Assembly: GCF_036250695.1 (NCBI RefSeq)
Contig: NZ_CP109427.1
Span: 7,130,001-7,194,000, forward strand
DNA: 64,000 bases
Direction of reading: 5' to 3'
Source: Streptomyces sp. NBC_01497
GTDB taxonomy: Bacteria > Actinomycetota > Actinomycetes > Streptomycetales > Streptomycetaceae
Position numbers and translations under genes: made by a program. Position 1 is the first letter of the stretch; the number at the start of each line of letters is the position of its first letter. Under the pieces are notes generated by a model. It searched no databases, was not told the origin of the DNA, and saw nothing but the letters and a program-made list of their open reading frames with translations. This document shows, in pieces, positions 17,144 to 25,841 of this stretch.

Positions 17144-19141
17144 ATGAACCGCCTTCTCTCCACCAGAACCTCCTCGGCCCGCCGCGACGCGGCCGAGCCG
17201 ACGGAACGACCCGCACAGATGCGCCGCATCTTCGGCCTCTTCCGTCCCTACCGGGCCAAGCTCTCCGTGGTCGGCCTGCTGGTCGCCGCCTCGTCGCTGG
17301 TCTCGGTCGCCTCGCCGTTCCTGCTCCGGCAGATCCTCGACGTGGCGATCCCGCAGGGCCGTACGGGCCTGCTGAGCCTGCTCGCGCTGGGGATGATCCT
17401 CACCGCCGTCGTCAACAGCGTCTTCGGCGTGCTCCAGACGCTCATCTCGACCACGGTCGGCCAGCGCGTCATGCACGACCTGCGCACGGGCGTCTACGCG
17501 CAGTTGCAGCGGATGCCGCTCGCCTTCTTCACCCGGACGAGGACGGGTGAGGTGCAGTCGAGGATCGCCAACGACATCGGGGGCATGCAGGCCACCGTGA
17601 CGTCCACGGCCACCTCGCTGGTGTCCAACCTGACCTCTGTGATCGCCACGGTCGTCGCCATGATCGCCCTCGACTGGCGGCTGACGATCGTCTCGATGGT
17701 GCTGCTGCCGGTGTTCGTCTGGATCAGCCGCAGGGTCGGCCGGGAGCGCAAGAAGATCACCACGCAGCGGCAGAAGCAGATGGCCACCATGGCCGCCACC
17801 GTCACGGAGTCGCTGTCCGTCAGCGGCATCCTGCTCGGCCGCACCATGGGCAGGGCCGACTCGCTCACCAAGGCGTTCTCCGACGAGTCCGAGCAACTGG
17901 TCGACCTCGAAGTGCGCTCCAACATGGCCGGCCGCTGGCGCATGTCCGTCATCGGGATCGTGATGGCCGCGATGCCCGCCGTCATCTACTGGGTCGCCGG
18001 GCTCGTCCTGCACGGCGGCAGTGTGGTGATCTCCATCGGCACCCTGGTCGCCTTCGTCTCGCTGCAGCAGGGCCTGTTCCGGCCCGCCGTGAGCCTGCTG
18101 GCCACGGGCGTGCAGATGCAGACGTCGCTGGCCTTGTTCGCCCGTATCTTCGAATACCTGGACCTCCCGGTGGAGATCACCGATCCGGAGCGGCCCGTGG
18201 CGCTCTCCCCGGACGGAGTGCGGGGCGAAGTCCGCTTCGAGAACGTCGACTTCAGCTACGCGGACCCCACGCGTCAGGTGTCCCTCACGAAGGGCGCCGG
18301 TGAGCCGGCGCGCACGACGCTCTCCGGGATCGACCTGAGCGTGCCGGCGGGCGGCAGCCTCGCCGTCGTCGGCCCCACGGGATCGGGCAAGTCCACCCTC
18401 AGCTACCTGGTGCCCCGGCTGTACGACGTGACCGGCGGACGCGTCACGCTCGACGGCGTGGACGTGCGCGAGCTGAGTTTCGACACCCTGGCCCGCGCGG
18501 TCGGCGTGGTCTCCCAGGAGACGTACCTCTTCCACGCGTCGGTCGCGGAGAACCTGCGCTTCGCCAAGCCCGACGCCACCGACGAGGAGATCGAGGCCGC
18601 CGCCAGGGCCGCGCAGATCCACGACCACATCGCGTCGCTGCCCGACGGGTACGACACGCTGGTGGGGGAGCGGGGCTACCGCTTCTCCGGCGGCGAGAAG
18701 CAGCGCCTGGCCATCGCCCGCACCATCCTGCGCGACCCGCCCGTCCTCATCCTGGACGAGGCGACGAGCGCCCTCGACACCCGTACCGAGCACATGGTGC
18801 AGCAGGCCATCGACGGGCTGTCGGCCGGCCGGACCACGATCACCATCGCGCATCGGCTCTCGACGGTCCGGGACGCGGACGAGATCGTCGTCCTGGACGG
18901 CGGGCACATCGTGGAACGCGGCACGCACGGCGAACTGGTGGCCCTGGACGGCCGGTACGCGGCGCTCGTACGCCGCGACAGCGGTGCGCCGGGCCCCGAG
19001 GGCGACGCCGCGGACACCACGGCGCCCGGCGCCCGCGGTTCCGGGCACGGAGCCGCGGTGGGCACGACGGTGACGACCGCCGCGGCGGCGGCCGGGACCA
19101 CGGATCACGGCGCTCAGGCGCCGGCGCCGGTCGCGGGCTGA
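17144..19141 (+). CDS. ABC exporter, fused permease/ATPase (homodimer type)
   Basis: This 665-residue half-transporter has a transmembrane domain at about residues 40-330 and a complete nucleotide-binding domain. Walker A is VGPTGSGKSTL (about 408-418), the signature is FSGGEKQRLAIARTIL, Walker B is LILDEATSALD, and the H-loop is TIAHRLSTV. All catalytic motifs are present, in contrast to the nearby heterodimer. A short loop (LTKGAGEPARTT) is inserted in the first strands of the nucleotide-binding domain. The C-terminal 55 residues are Ala/Gly/Thr-rich. A GAAGGAG site precedes the ATG. It is divergent from the MarR gene and probably repressed by it. The substrate is not evident. Confidence 0.93.
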   Translation: MNRLLSTRTSSARRDAAEPTERPAQMRRIFGLFRPYRAKLSVVGLLVAASSLVSVASPFLLRQILDVAIPQGRTGLLSLLALGMILTAVVNSVFGVLQTLISTTVGQRVMHDLRTGVYAQLQRMPLAFFTRTRTGEVQSRIANDIGGMQATVTSTATSLVSNLTSVIATVVAMIALDWRLTIVSMVLLPVFVWISRRVGRERKKITTQRQKQMATMAATVTESLSVSGILLGRTMGRADSLTKAFSDESEQLVDLEVRSNMAGRWRMSVIGIVMAAMPAVIYWVAGLVLHGGSVVISIGTLVAFVSLQQGLFRPAVSLLATGVQMQTSLALFARIFEYLDLPVEITDPERPVALSPDGVRGEVRFENVDFSYADPTRQVSLTKGAGEPARTTLSGIDLSVPAGGSLAVVGPTGSGKSTLSYLVPRLYDVTGGRVTLDGVDVRELSFDTLARAVGVVSQETYLFHASVAENLRFAKPDATDEEIEAAARAAQIHDHIASLPDGYDTLVGERGYRFSGGEKQRLAIARTILRDPPVLILDEATSALDTRTEHMVQQAIDGLSAGRTTITIAHRLSTVRDADEIVVLDGGHIVERGTHGELVALDGRYAALVRRDSGAPGPEGDAADTTAPGARGSGHGAAVGTTVTTAAAAAGTTDHGAQAPAPVAG

Positions 19142-19381
19142 CGGACACCGGGCCGGCCCGCACCGCGACCGCCCCGGGCCAGGGGACGGGCCTTCTCCGG
19201 AACGCGACGGACCGTCGGGACGGGCGGGCGGCCGGGTCGGTCCCGCCGCCGGGTGGCCGTCCGCCGGGCGAGACGCCGGGGGCGACCCTCCGCCGTGCGA
19301 ACAGCGAAGGTGCGCCCGTGGCAGCGCGGCCGGGCCTCCCGCCTCCCGTGATCGCACCGCGCGGCACGTTACGGTGCCGAT

Positions 19382-20251
19382 ATGACAAACAGGTCATACC
19401 GGCCAGGTGGGAGGCCCCGGCGGCCGAGGCCGGGACGTGCGGCGGGACCGCGCCTGACCCGGAGGGGCCGCCTGGCCCTGTTCGCGACGGCCGTTGTGGT
19501 GCTGGGCGCGGCCGTGCTCGTACCCGTCCTGCTGCTGATGGGCGGTGGCGGGAAGGGCCCCGGGCCGACCGCCTCGCTCGTCGTGCCGGAGGGGCGGCGG
19601 GCCGTGGAGGTCTACGCCTCCATCGACAAGGTGCTCGCCGTGCCGCCCGGCACGACGCGGAGGGCCGCGGCCTCGGCGCATCTCGAACTGGCCGGCCCGG
19701 CGCACGGCAACCCCGAGGGATACCTGTTCCCGGCCACGTATCCGGTGGACGGGCACACCACCCCGGCCGGTCTGCTCGCCTTCATGGTCGACACCGCGAA
19801 CAAGAAGCTCGGTGCCGACCACATCCGGGCGGCCGCCGCACACGGCGGCATGAGCACCTACCAGGCCGTCACGGTGGCCAGTATCGTCCAGGCCGAGGCG
19901 GCGACCCCCTCCGACATGGGCAGGGTGGCGCGGGTCGTGCTCAACAGGCTCGCCAGGAACATGCCGTTGCAGATGGACTCGACACTGAACTACGCCCTCC
20001 ACCGCTCGACCCTGGACACCACCGACGGCGACACGAAGGTGCGCAGCCCGTACAACACATACGCGCACAAGGGCCTGCCGCCCACACCGATCGGCAACCC
20101 GGGGGACACGGCGCTGAAGGCCGTGAGCGCGCCACCGCGGGGCAACTGGCTGTACTTCGTGACGGTCAAGGACGGCGACACCCGGTTCGCCACGAGTTAT
20201 GCCCAACAGCAGGAGAACGTCAAGGAGTTCAACGCCAACCAGCGCGGTTGA
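19382..20251 (+). CDS. mltG: Endolytic transglycosylase-like protein (MltG/YceG family)
   Basis: This 289-residue membrane-anchored protein has a basic N-terminus (30 residues rich in Arg/Pro) followed by one transmembrane helix (about 31-53). The extracytoplasmic part then carries the YceG fold: NPEGYLFPATYPV, ASIVQAEAATPSDMGRVARV, LPLQMDST-like and PYNTYAHKGLPPTPIGNPG. MltG cleaves nascent glycan strands to set their length. The motif that is often ASIVExE in other phyla reads ASIVQAEA here. The second acidic residue is kept and the first is Gln, which I believe is common in actinobacteria. It is shorter than a full MltG because the N-terminal LysM-like domain is reduced, so it may be a paralogue and not the main enzyme. 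Confidence 0.8.
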   Translation: MTNRSYRPGGRPRRPRPGRAAGPRLTRRGRLALFATAVVVLGAAVLVPVLLLMGGGGKGPGPTASLVVPEGRRAVEVYASIDKVLAVPPGTTRRAAASAHLELAGPAHGNPEGYLFPATYPVDGHTTPAGLLAFMVDTANKKLGADHIRAAAAHGGMSTYQAVTVASIVQAEAATPSDMGRVARVVLNRLARNMPLQMDSTLNYALHRSTLDTTDGDTKVRSPYNTYAHKGLPPTPIGNPGDTALKAVSAPPRGNWLYFVTVKDGDTRFATSYAQQQENVKEFNANQRG

Positions 20252-20305
20252 CGGTCCGAGGCGGCGGGCGCCGTGACGATCCGTACGCGCGGTGTGTCCC
20301 GGGTG

Positions 20306-21406
20306 TCAGGCGGCGAGTTCGCCCTCCGGCGTCCGGCCCGCGCCCAGCAGCTTCCTGATGCCGTTCACGGCCTCGCGGCCGGCTCGGTTCGCGCCGATAG
20401 TCGAGGCGGACGGCCCGTACCCGACGAGATGCACCCGCTCGTCACGTACCGCCCGGGTGCCCTCCACCCGGATGCCGCCGCCCGGCTCGCGCAGCCCGAG
20501 CGGTGCGAGGTGGGCCACGGCGGGACGGAAGCCCGTCGCCCAGAGGATGACGTCCGCCTCCACACCGCGGCCGTCATCCCATGCCACGCCGGTCGGTGTG
20601 ACGCGGTCGAACATGGGCTGCCGGTCCAGTACGCCGTCGGCCAGGGCGCGGCGCACGGCGTCGTTGAGCGGCAGACCCGTCACGGACACCACGCTGCGCG
20701 GCGGCAGTCCCTGGCGCACCCGCTCCTCGACGAGCGCCACGGCCGCCCTTCCCTGCTCCTGCCCGAATCCCTCGCGAAAGACGGGCGGGGTGCGGGTGAC
20801 CCAGGTCGTCGACGCGGCGAACGGGGCGATCTCCATCAGGTGCTGCGTACCGGAGGCGCCGCCCCCGACGACGACCACGCGCAGCCCGGCGAACTCCTCA
20901 GGGCCGCGATATCGCGCGGTGTGCAACTGCCTCCCGCGAAAGGAGTCCTGGCCGGGGTAGTGGGGCAGGAACGGCCGGTCCCAGGTGCCCGTGGCGTTGA
21001 TGAGAGCGCGTGTCAGCAGCACCCCGGCCGAGGTCTCCACGCGCAGGCGCCCCGCAGGTCCCTCCCGGACGGCCGGCACGTCCACGGGCCGGTGCACACG
21101 GATACCGAAGCGGTGCTCGTAGTCGGCGAAGTAGCCGGACACCACCTCCGAGGACGGCCGTGCCGCGTCGGTGCCCGTCGTCTCCAGCTCCAGCCCCGGC
21201 AGCGAGTGCATGCCGTGGACCTTGCCGTACGTCAGCGACGGCCAGCGGAACTGCCAGGCGCCGCCGGGGCCGGGGGCATGGTCCAGGACCACGGTGTCAC
21301 GCTCCGGCACGAAGCCGGTACGTCCCAGGTGATAGGCGCTCGACAGGCCGGCCTGACCGGCCCCCACCACGACGACGTCCACCGGGCGCCCACCGAATTC
21401 GTCCAC
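20306..21406 (-). CDS. FAD/NAD(P)-binding flavoprotein oxidoreductase (CzcO-like)
   Basis: This 366-residue protein has two dinucleotide-binding motifs. VVVVGAGQAGLSSAYHLG at the N-terminus (about residues 10-27) binds FAD. VVVVGGGASGTQHLMEI near residue 165 binds NADPH. ATGTWDRPFLPHYPG and the late VILWATGFRP motif are typical of flavin monooxygenases of the CzcO/FMO type. A GTG at 21406 is the most sensible start. The frame is open far upstream, but it would run through the divergent YjbQ gene. The substrate is unknown. The gene is divergent from yjbQ with about 55 bp between the starts. Confidence 0.85.
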   Translation of the reverse strand: MDEFGGRPVDVVVVGAGQAGLSSAYHLGRTGFVPERDTVVLDHAPGPGGAWQFRWPSLTYGKVHGMHSLPGLELETTGTDAARPSSEVVSGYFADYEHRFGIRVHRPVDVPAVREGPAGRLRVETSAGVLLTRALINATGTWDRPFLPHYPGQDSFRGRQLHTARYRGPEEFAGLRVVVVGGGASGTQHLMEIAPFAASTTWVTRTPPVFREGFGQEQGRAAVALVEERVRQGLPPRSVVSVTGLPLNDAVRRALADGVLDRQPMFDRVTPTGVAWDDGRGVEADVILWATGFRPAVAHLAPLGLREPGGGIRVEGTRAVRDERVHLVGYGPSASTIGANRAGREAVNGIRKLLGAGRTPEGELAA

Positions 21407-21461
21407 GCCACGAGAACGTCCCGGGCGGCATCGAACTTCCCCGCGGGGAAAGATGGGCAGC

Positions 21462-21884
21462 ATGGCGGACTCCTTCACGACCAAGACCCTGCACATCTCC
21501 AGCGGCGGCGACGAGAGCGTGAGCGATCTCACGGCCGACTGCGAACGGTTCCTGCGCGAGGCGGCCGCGGGCCGCAGCGGCCTGCTCAACGTCTTCGTCC
21601 CGCACGCGACGGCGGGCATCGCCCTGATCGAGACGGGCGCCGGCAGCGACACCGACCTCCTGGCGGCCCTGCGCGACCTGCTCCCGGCGGACAGCCGCTG
21701 GCAGCACCGCCACGGCTCCCCCGGCCACGGCCGCGACCACGTCCTGCCGGCGTTCGTCCCCCCACACGCGACCCTCCCGGTGATCGACGGCCATCTGGCA
21801 CTGGGCACCTGGCAGTCGGTCTGCCTCGTCGACACGAACGTCGACAACCCGGACCGCCAGGTGCGGTTGAGCTTCCTGGGCTGA
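21462..21884 (+). CDS. YjbQ family protein (secondary thiamine-phosphate synthase enzyme family)
   Basis: This 140-residue protein is of the UPF0047/YjbQ family. The motifs GLLNVFVPHATAGIAL, the DLLPADSRWQHRHGSPGHGRDH-like His-rich block and LGTWQSVCLVD are seen. Conserved histidines and the Glu after IALI may bind metal. The family is named for weak thiamine-phosphate synthase activity of one member; its real role is unclear. The ATG at 21462 is chosen because GGGGAAAG lies upstream at about the right distance. An ATG 9 nt earlier leaves no room for a ribosome-binding site. Confidence 0.85.
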   Translation: MADSFTTKTLHISSGGDESVSDLTADCERFLREAAAGRSGLLNVFVPHATAGIALIETGAGSDTDLLAALRDLLPADSRWQHRHGSPGHGRDHVLPAFVPPHATLPVIDGHLALGTWQSVCLVDTNVDNPDRQVRLSFLG

Positions 21885-22524
21885 GCCCGGCCCTGCCGGG
21901 CACCCTGGAGGGCCGGTCTCAGGTGCCGAGGGTCCTCCAGGGCTTCGGCCGGGGGATCCCGCCCGGGACCAGGGAGGCCGGGCAGTCACATCCCCGGCGG
22001 CCGATGAGCGCACGCGTCGGGGCGGTGCACCGCGGGATGATCCTCGGCGAGAGGACGAGGCTGCTCCCGTGACCGCCCCGGGGTCTTCCCACGACCGTGA
22101 CGTTTCTCCTGAAGGAGACCGCCCGCAGGGCCCGGCGCATCGGCCCCAGGGGTCGCGAAATCCATACGGTCCGTCCCGAGCTCGGCGCCGACGGCTCGGG
22201 GTGTTGACGGCTCGGGGCGCCGACGGCACGGGGAATCACGCCTTCATCGACCTGCTCGTCGCCGGAGGACAATCGCCGTCACTCTCGGCAAGGGCGACAA
22301 CTGCCCCCATTCGACTCCGTGTTGCTTTGCCGACAGACTGCCACGCAATGCAGTGAAACCACACCAAAACAACTTTGCACAGCCATTGCACAGGGGTAGA
22401 CGGCCGCTTTACCGCCCTGGTTTCATTTTCCCCGTCCAGCATTTCCAACGTTGGAAAGATGGTGGAGGCATGCACCTCTGCCGTTTCTGGACGCTGGGTT
22501 CTCCCACGGAGAGGTGTATCCGCA
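21885..22524. other. Long leader region before the GH2 gene
   Basis: About 640 bp hold no convincing gene. Short open frames in the first half are Arg/Pro-rich shadows. The second half (from about 22280) is clearly less GC-rich and contains the LacI-type palindrome at 22442-22457 and the ribosome-binding site of the GH2 gene. It is most likely promoter and regulatory DNA. Confidence 0.5.
22442..22457. promoter_or_regulatory. LacI-type operator before the GH2 gene
   Basis: TTTCCAACGTTGGAAA is a perfect 16-bp palindrome with a central CG, the usual form of a LacI/GalR-family operator. It lies 67 bp upstream of the GTG start of the secreted GH2 enzyme. No LacI-family gene is present in the window, so the repressor must be encoded elsewhere. 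Confidence 0.75.
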
Positions 22525-25161
22525 GTGAGATCAGGCAGATTCCGCTCACCTGACCGACGCCGACTGGCAGCCCTGGTGACGCTGCTGCTGGGCGCGGCGC
22601 TGCTCGTGCCGTCCACGGCCAGTGCCGTGCAGGCGCCGCCGTCCACCGGGTCCGCGGCCGACACCCCGCAGGGACTGCGCGCGGACTACTACCTCAGTTC
22701 CGACGCCACGTCACTGGACTTCGCCCAGTACAGCAGCACCGGCGTCGAGAAGTCCCTGAACGTGCCCGACCTGCTGCCGACGCTGCGCGACAACGCGGGT
22801 TCCACCCTGAACGTCGCCGCGCACTTCACAGGCCGGCTCGACGTCCCGGCCGGCGGGACGTACACGTTCTACATCAAGGGCGACAACGGCTTTCGGATGT
22901 CGCTCGACGGTGCGAGCGTGATCGACCACTGGACGAGCGACTGGGACGTGCAGACGCAGTCCGAGCCGATCACGCTGACCGCCGGCCCACACACCCTGGC
23001 GTACGACTACAACCAGGGCAACGGCGGCGCGTACATCACGACCGAGTGGTCGGGCCCCGGGATCAGCCGGCAGGCGATCCCCGACTCCGCGCTGCACCTG
23101 CCGGAGGGCTTCACCCCGCCCGGCGTCGACGCCGCGGTCACCGCGTCGGGCAAGGCCGCGACCGTACAGCTGCCCGGCCAGGTCACCTCGCTGCCGTCCG
23201 ACATCGGCAAGCACCTGGCGGTCATCGCCGGCAGCAGCCGGTGGACGCCCGACGTCGCGGTCAACCCCGCCGACGCGTCGCAACTCCTGCTGACCGCGGG
23301 GAAGTCCGACATCCCGGCCGCGCTGAAGGCCAAGGTGCGGATCAGCTACGACGGGCAGGGCGGCCTGACCACCGCCGCGGGGCCCGTGCCGCTGTTCTCC
23401 GGCCTGGCGACCAACAACTCCACCTGGTACTTCGCCACCAAGTGGGCCAAGGACGTCAGTCCCAAGAACGCGCTCCCGGACTACCCCCGGCCGCAGTTGA
23501 CCCGCGACACGTGGCAGAACCTCAACGGGACCTGGCAGTTCCAGGCCACCGACGAGAAGGCCCCGCTGCCGAAGGGCAAGCTCAGCGGATCGATCCTGGT
23601 GCCGTACCCGATGGAGGCGCCGCTGTCCGGCGTCGCCGAGCACCACGACTGGTCGCTGTACCAGCGCGCGTTCAGCGTCCCGCAGAACTGGAAGCTCGGT
23701 TCGGGCAACCGGCTGAACCTCAACTTCGGTGCGGTGGACTACGAGACATGGGTCTACGTCAACGGCAAGCAGGTCGCCCACCATGTCGGCGGCTACGAGG
23801 CGTTCACCGCCGACGTCACCGACGCGCTGGCCGGCCGCGGGCCGCAGACCCTCACGCTGAAGGTCAAGGACACCATCGACGACGACACGCCGACCGGCAA
23901 GCAGTCGAGCGACCCCAGCGGAATCTGGTACACCCCGTCCTCCGGTATCTGGCAGACCGTCTGGATGGAGCCGGTGGCCAAGGCGAGCGTCGACTCGCTG
24001 GTCCTGACGCCGAACCTGTCCGACGACACCCTCGCCGTCACCGTGCGCCCGTCGGCCGGCACCCCCGCCTGGTCCCTGGTGAACGCCACCGCGTACGCGG
24101 GGAACAAGCCCGTGGGCACGGTGACCGGCACCGTGGGCACCAAGCTCACGCTGCGCGTTCCGCACCCGGAGCTGTGGAGCCCCGACCACCCCTACCTGTA
24201 CCACCTCAAGGTCAGGCTCACCGACGGCCGTTCGTACGACTCGGTGGGCTCGTACTTCGGTATGCGGTCGGTCTCCGTCGCCAAGGCAGGCGGCGCGAAC
24301 AAGATCGAGCTGAACGGCAAGCCGACCTACCTGCTGGCCAACCTGGACCAGGGCTTCTGGCCGGACGGCATCTACACCGCGCCGACCGACGCGGCCCTCA
24401 GGTCGGACCTGGAGCTGGACAAGCAGCTCGGCTTCAACACGGTGCGCAAGCACATCAAGGTGGAGCCCGCGCGCTGGTACTACTGGGCCGACAAGCTCGG
24501 CCTGATGGTCTGGCAGGACATGCCGAGCCGCAACGTCGGGCCCGGCGCGAGCGAGGCCAGCGACAAGGCGTTCACCGACCAGGCCCACGAGATCGTGGAC
24601 CAGCACCTCAGCAGCCCGTCGATCGTCGTCTGGACGATGATGAACGAGGGCTGGGGCGAGCAGTCCAAGGAAGCCACCGGCGCGCTGGCCGACTCGATCA
24701 AGCAGCAGGACCCGAGCCGGCTCGTCGACGCGGCATCCGGTGTCAACTGCTGTGCCTCGCAGGGTGACTCAGGGCAGGGAGACCTCATCGACTACCACCT
24801 GTACCACGGTCCCGCGTCACCGTCCCCGGACGCGACCCGGGCAGCCGTGGACGGCGAGCACGGCGGGTACTCGCTGAACATCCCCGGCCACATCCTGGGC
24901 GTGGCCGGCGGCCAGAACTACGGTGGTGACGCCTCGACCGTCGCGGAGCTGACCAAGGACTACGTGGACAACACCGGCCAGTTGCTGTCCGGCGCGGCCG
25001 GAAGCCTGTCCGGCTCGGTGTACACGCAGATCAGCGACGTCGAGGGCGAGCTGAACGGGTTGATCACCTACGACCGCAAGGTCCTCAAGGTCGAACCCGG
25101 TCCGGTCCGTGACATCAACCGCAAGCTCATCGCGGCCGGCTCCACGGCGGGCGGGGCGTAG
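22525..25161 (+). CDS. Secreted PA14-domain glycoside hydrolase family 2 protein
   Basis: This 878-residue exoenzyme has a signal peptide: Arg-rich start, LAALVTLLLGAALLV core, cleavage after STASA (about residue 34). A PA14 carbohydrate-binding domain follows (about 45-190, with YTFYIKGDNGFRMSLDG). GH2 then covers about 325-870: sugar-binding jelly roll with NLNGTWQFQ, immunoglobulin-like part, and TIM barrel. The acid/base Glu is in VVWTMMNEGWGEQ (about residue 708) and the likely nucleophile in AVDGEHGGY. GH2 members are beta-galactosidases, beta-mannosidases or beta-glucuronidases; which of these applies is not clear. The GTG at 22525 has GGAGAGG 10 nt upstream; an open frame begins 150 bp earlier but gives no signal peptide at its start. 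The neighbouring ROK/ABC/mannosidase locus suggests mannose-containing glycans. Confidence 0.88.
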   Translation: MRSGRFRSPDRRRLAALVTLLLGAALLVPSTASAVQAPPSTGSAADTPQGLRADYYLSSDATSLDFAQYSSTGVEKSLNVPDLLPTLRDNAGSTLNVAAHFTGRLDVPAGGTYTFYIKGDNGFRMSLDGASVIDHWTSDWDVQTQSEPITLTAGPHTLAYDYNQGNGGAYITTEWSGPGISRQAIPDSALHLPEGFTPPGVDAAVTASGKAATVQLPGQVTSLPSDIGKHLAVIAGSSRWTPDVAVNPADASQLLLTAGKSDIPAALKAKVRISYDGQGGLTTAAGPVPLFSGLATNNSTWYFATKWAKDVSPKNALPDYPRPQLTRDTWQNLNGTWQFQATDEKAPLPKGKLSGSILVPYPMEAPLSGVAEHHDWSLYQRAFSVPQNWKLGSGNRLNLNFGAVDYETWVYVNGKQVAHHVGGYEAFTADVTDALAGRGPQTLTLKVKDTIDDDTPTGKQSSDPSGIWYTPSSGIWQTVWMEPVAKASVDSLVLTPNLSDDTLAVTVRPSAGTPAWSLVNATAYAGNKPVGTVTGTVGTKLTLRVPHPELWSPDHPYLYHLKVRLTDGRSYDSVGSYFGMRSVSVAKAGGANKIELNGKPTYLLANLDQGFWPDGIYTAPTDAALRSDLELDKQLGFNTVRKHIKVEPARWYYWADKLGLMVWQDMPSRNVGPGASEASDKAFTDQAHEIVDQHLSSPSIVVWTMMNEGWGEQSKEATGALADSIKQQDPSRLVDAASGVNCCASQGDSGQGDLIDYHLYHGPASPSPDATRAAVDGEHGGYSLNIPGHILGVAGGQNYGGDASTVAELTKDYVDNTGQLLSGAAGSLSGSVYTQISDVEGELNGLITYDRKVLKVEPGPVRDINRKLIAAGSTAGGA

Positions 25162-25206
25162 CCCCTTGCGGCAGCCGACGCCGACCGGCCACCCGGGACG
25201 GCGCCG

Positions 25207-25245
25207 GCCGGGCCCGGCGGCACGTGACGTGCCGCCGGGCCCGGC
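25207..25245. terminator. Very strong hairpin between GH2 gene and mannosidase relic
   Basis: Two perfect 19-bp arms (25207-25225 and 25227-25245) are separated by a single G. In RNA this folds into a long GC hairpin with a small loop. It stands 45 nt after the GH2 stop and can end transcription from both directions. Confidence 0.85.
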
Positions 25246-25493
25246 GCACGCTCGGGCACCGCACGCCCACCGTCGGTGCCTCTTCGTGTCGTCACCGACG
25301 TTCACCACTCCCCATCACGTGACGCGTGAGCCGGGCAGGTCCGGCATCGCCGGGATCGTCGTCGGCGTCGGTGAACGCCGTCGGGCGACGGCCGGTGTCC
25401 ATGGGGCGCGCGCGGGACCCGGGCGTCCGGCGGTGCGCCGGACGGGCGGTGCGGGCGTACGGGAGTGCTCCGGACGGGCCCTCCCGTACTGCC

Positions 25494-25791
25494 TCATCCC
25501 CGCTCGGGAACCCACCGCACCGTCAGGATCTGGAACGGGCGCAGCCGCAGCCGCACCCCGTCATCCGTGAGTTCGCAGCTCGACTCGTCGGCGACGCGCG
25601 GACGCTCCAGCAGGTCGGTGGCGATGGCCGGCGCGATGCGGAAGCCCGGGGTGAGCAGCGCCGTGGCGCTCGCCCGGGACCTGCCGGACGTCCACGTCGA
25701 GCTGCACGGACACGGCGTGGACGGCGGGCCTGTTGCGTTCGTCGAGTACGTGCCGCAGGCGCCGCTCGACGATGTCGCGGTCGCCACGCAC
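25494..25791 (-). pseudogene. Relic of a GH38 alpha-mannosidase (internal deletion plus frameshift)
   Basis: Only about 100 codons remain of a gene normally near 1,000 codons long. From a GTG at 25791, preceded by a good GAGGAAGG site, one frame reads VRGDRDIVERRLRHVLDERN and RPAVHAVSVQL, the recognisable start of actinobacterial GH38 alpha-mannosidases. Near 25660-25672 the homology jumps to a second frame reading RASATALLTPGF, ATDLLERP and RLRLRPFQILTVR, the family's C-terminal end, stopping at 25494. The middle, with the whole catalytic domain, is gone, and the two pieces are out of frame. It is the last cistron of the sugar ABC operon, 50 nt after the second permease. Recognition of both ends is from memory of the family, so a similarity search is the decisive check. 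Confidence 0.75.
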
Positions 25792-25841
25792 AGAGCACCT
25801 TCCTCAGGACGTACGTGAACAGCAAGAGTACGTCGGTGAGT

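Noticed and set aside
22069..22356. 95-codon open frame before the GH2 gene
   Set aside because: Composition is Arg/Pro/Gly-rich without family motifs or a good ribosome-binding site. It is more likely part of the leader region.
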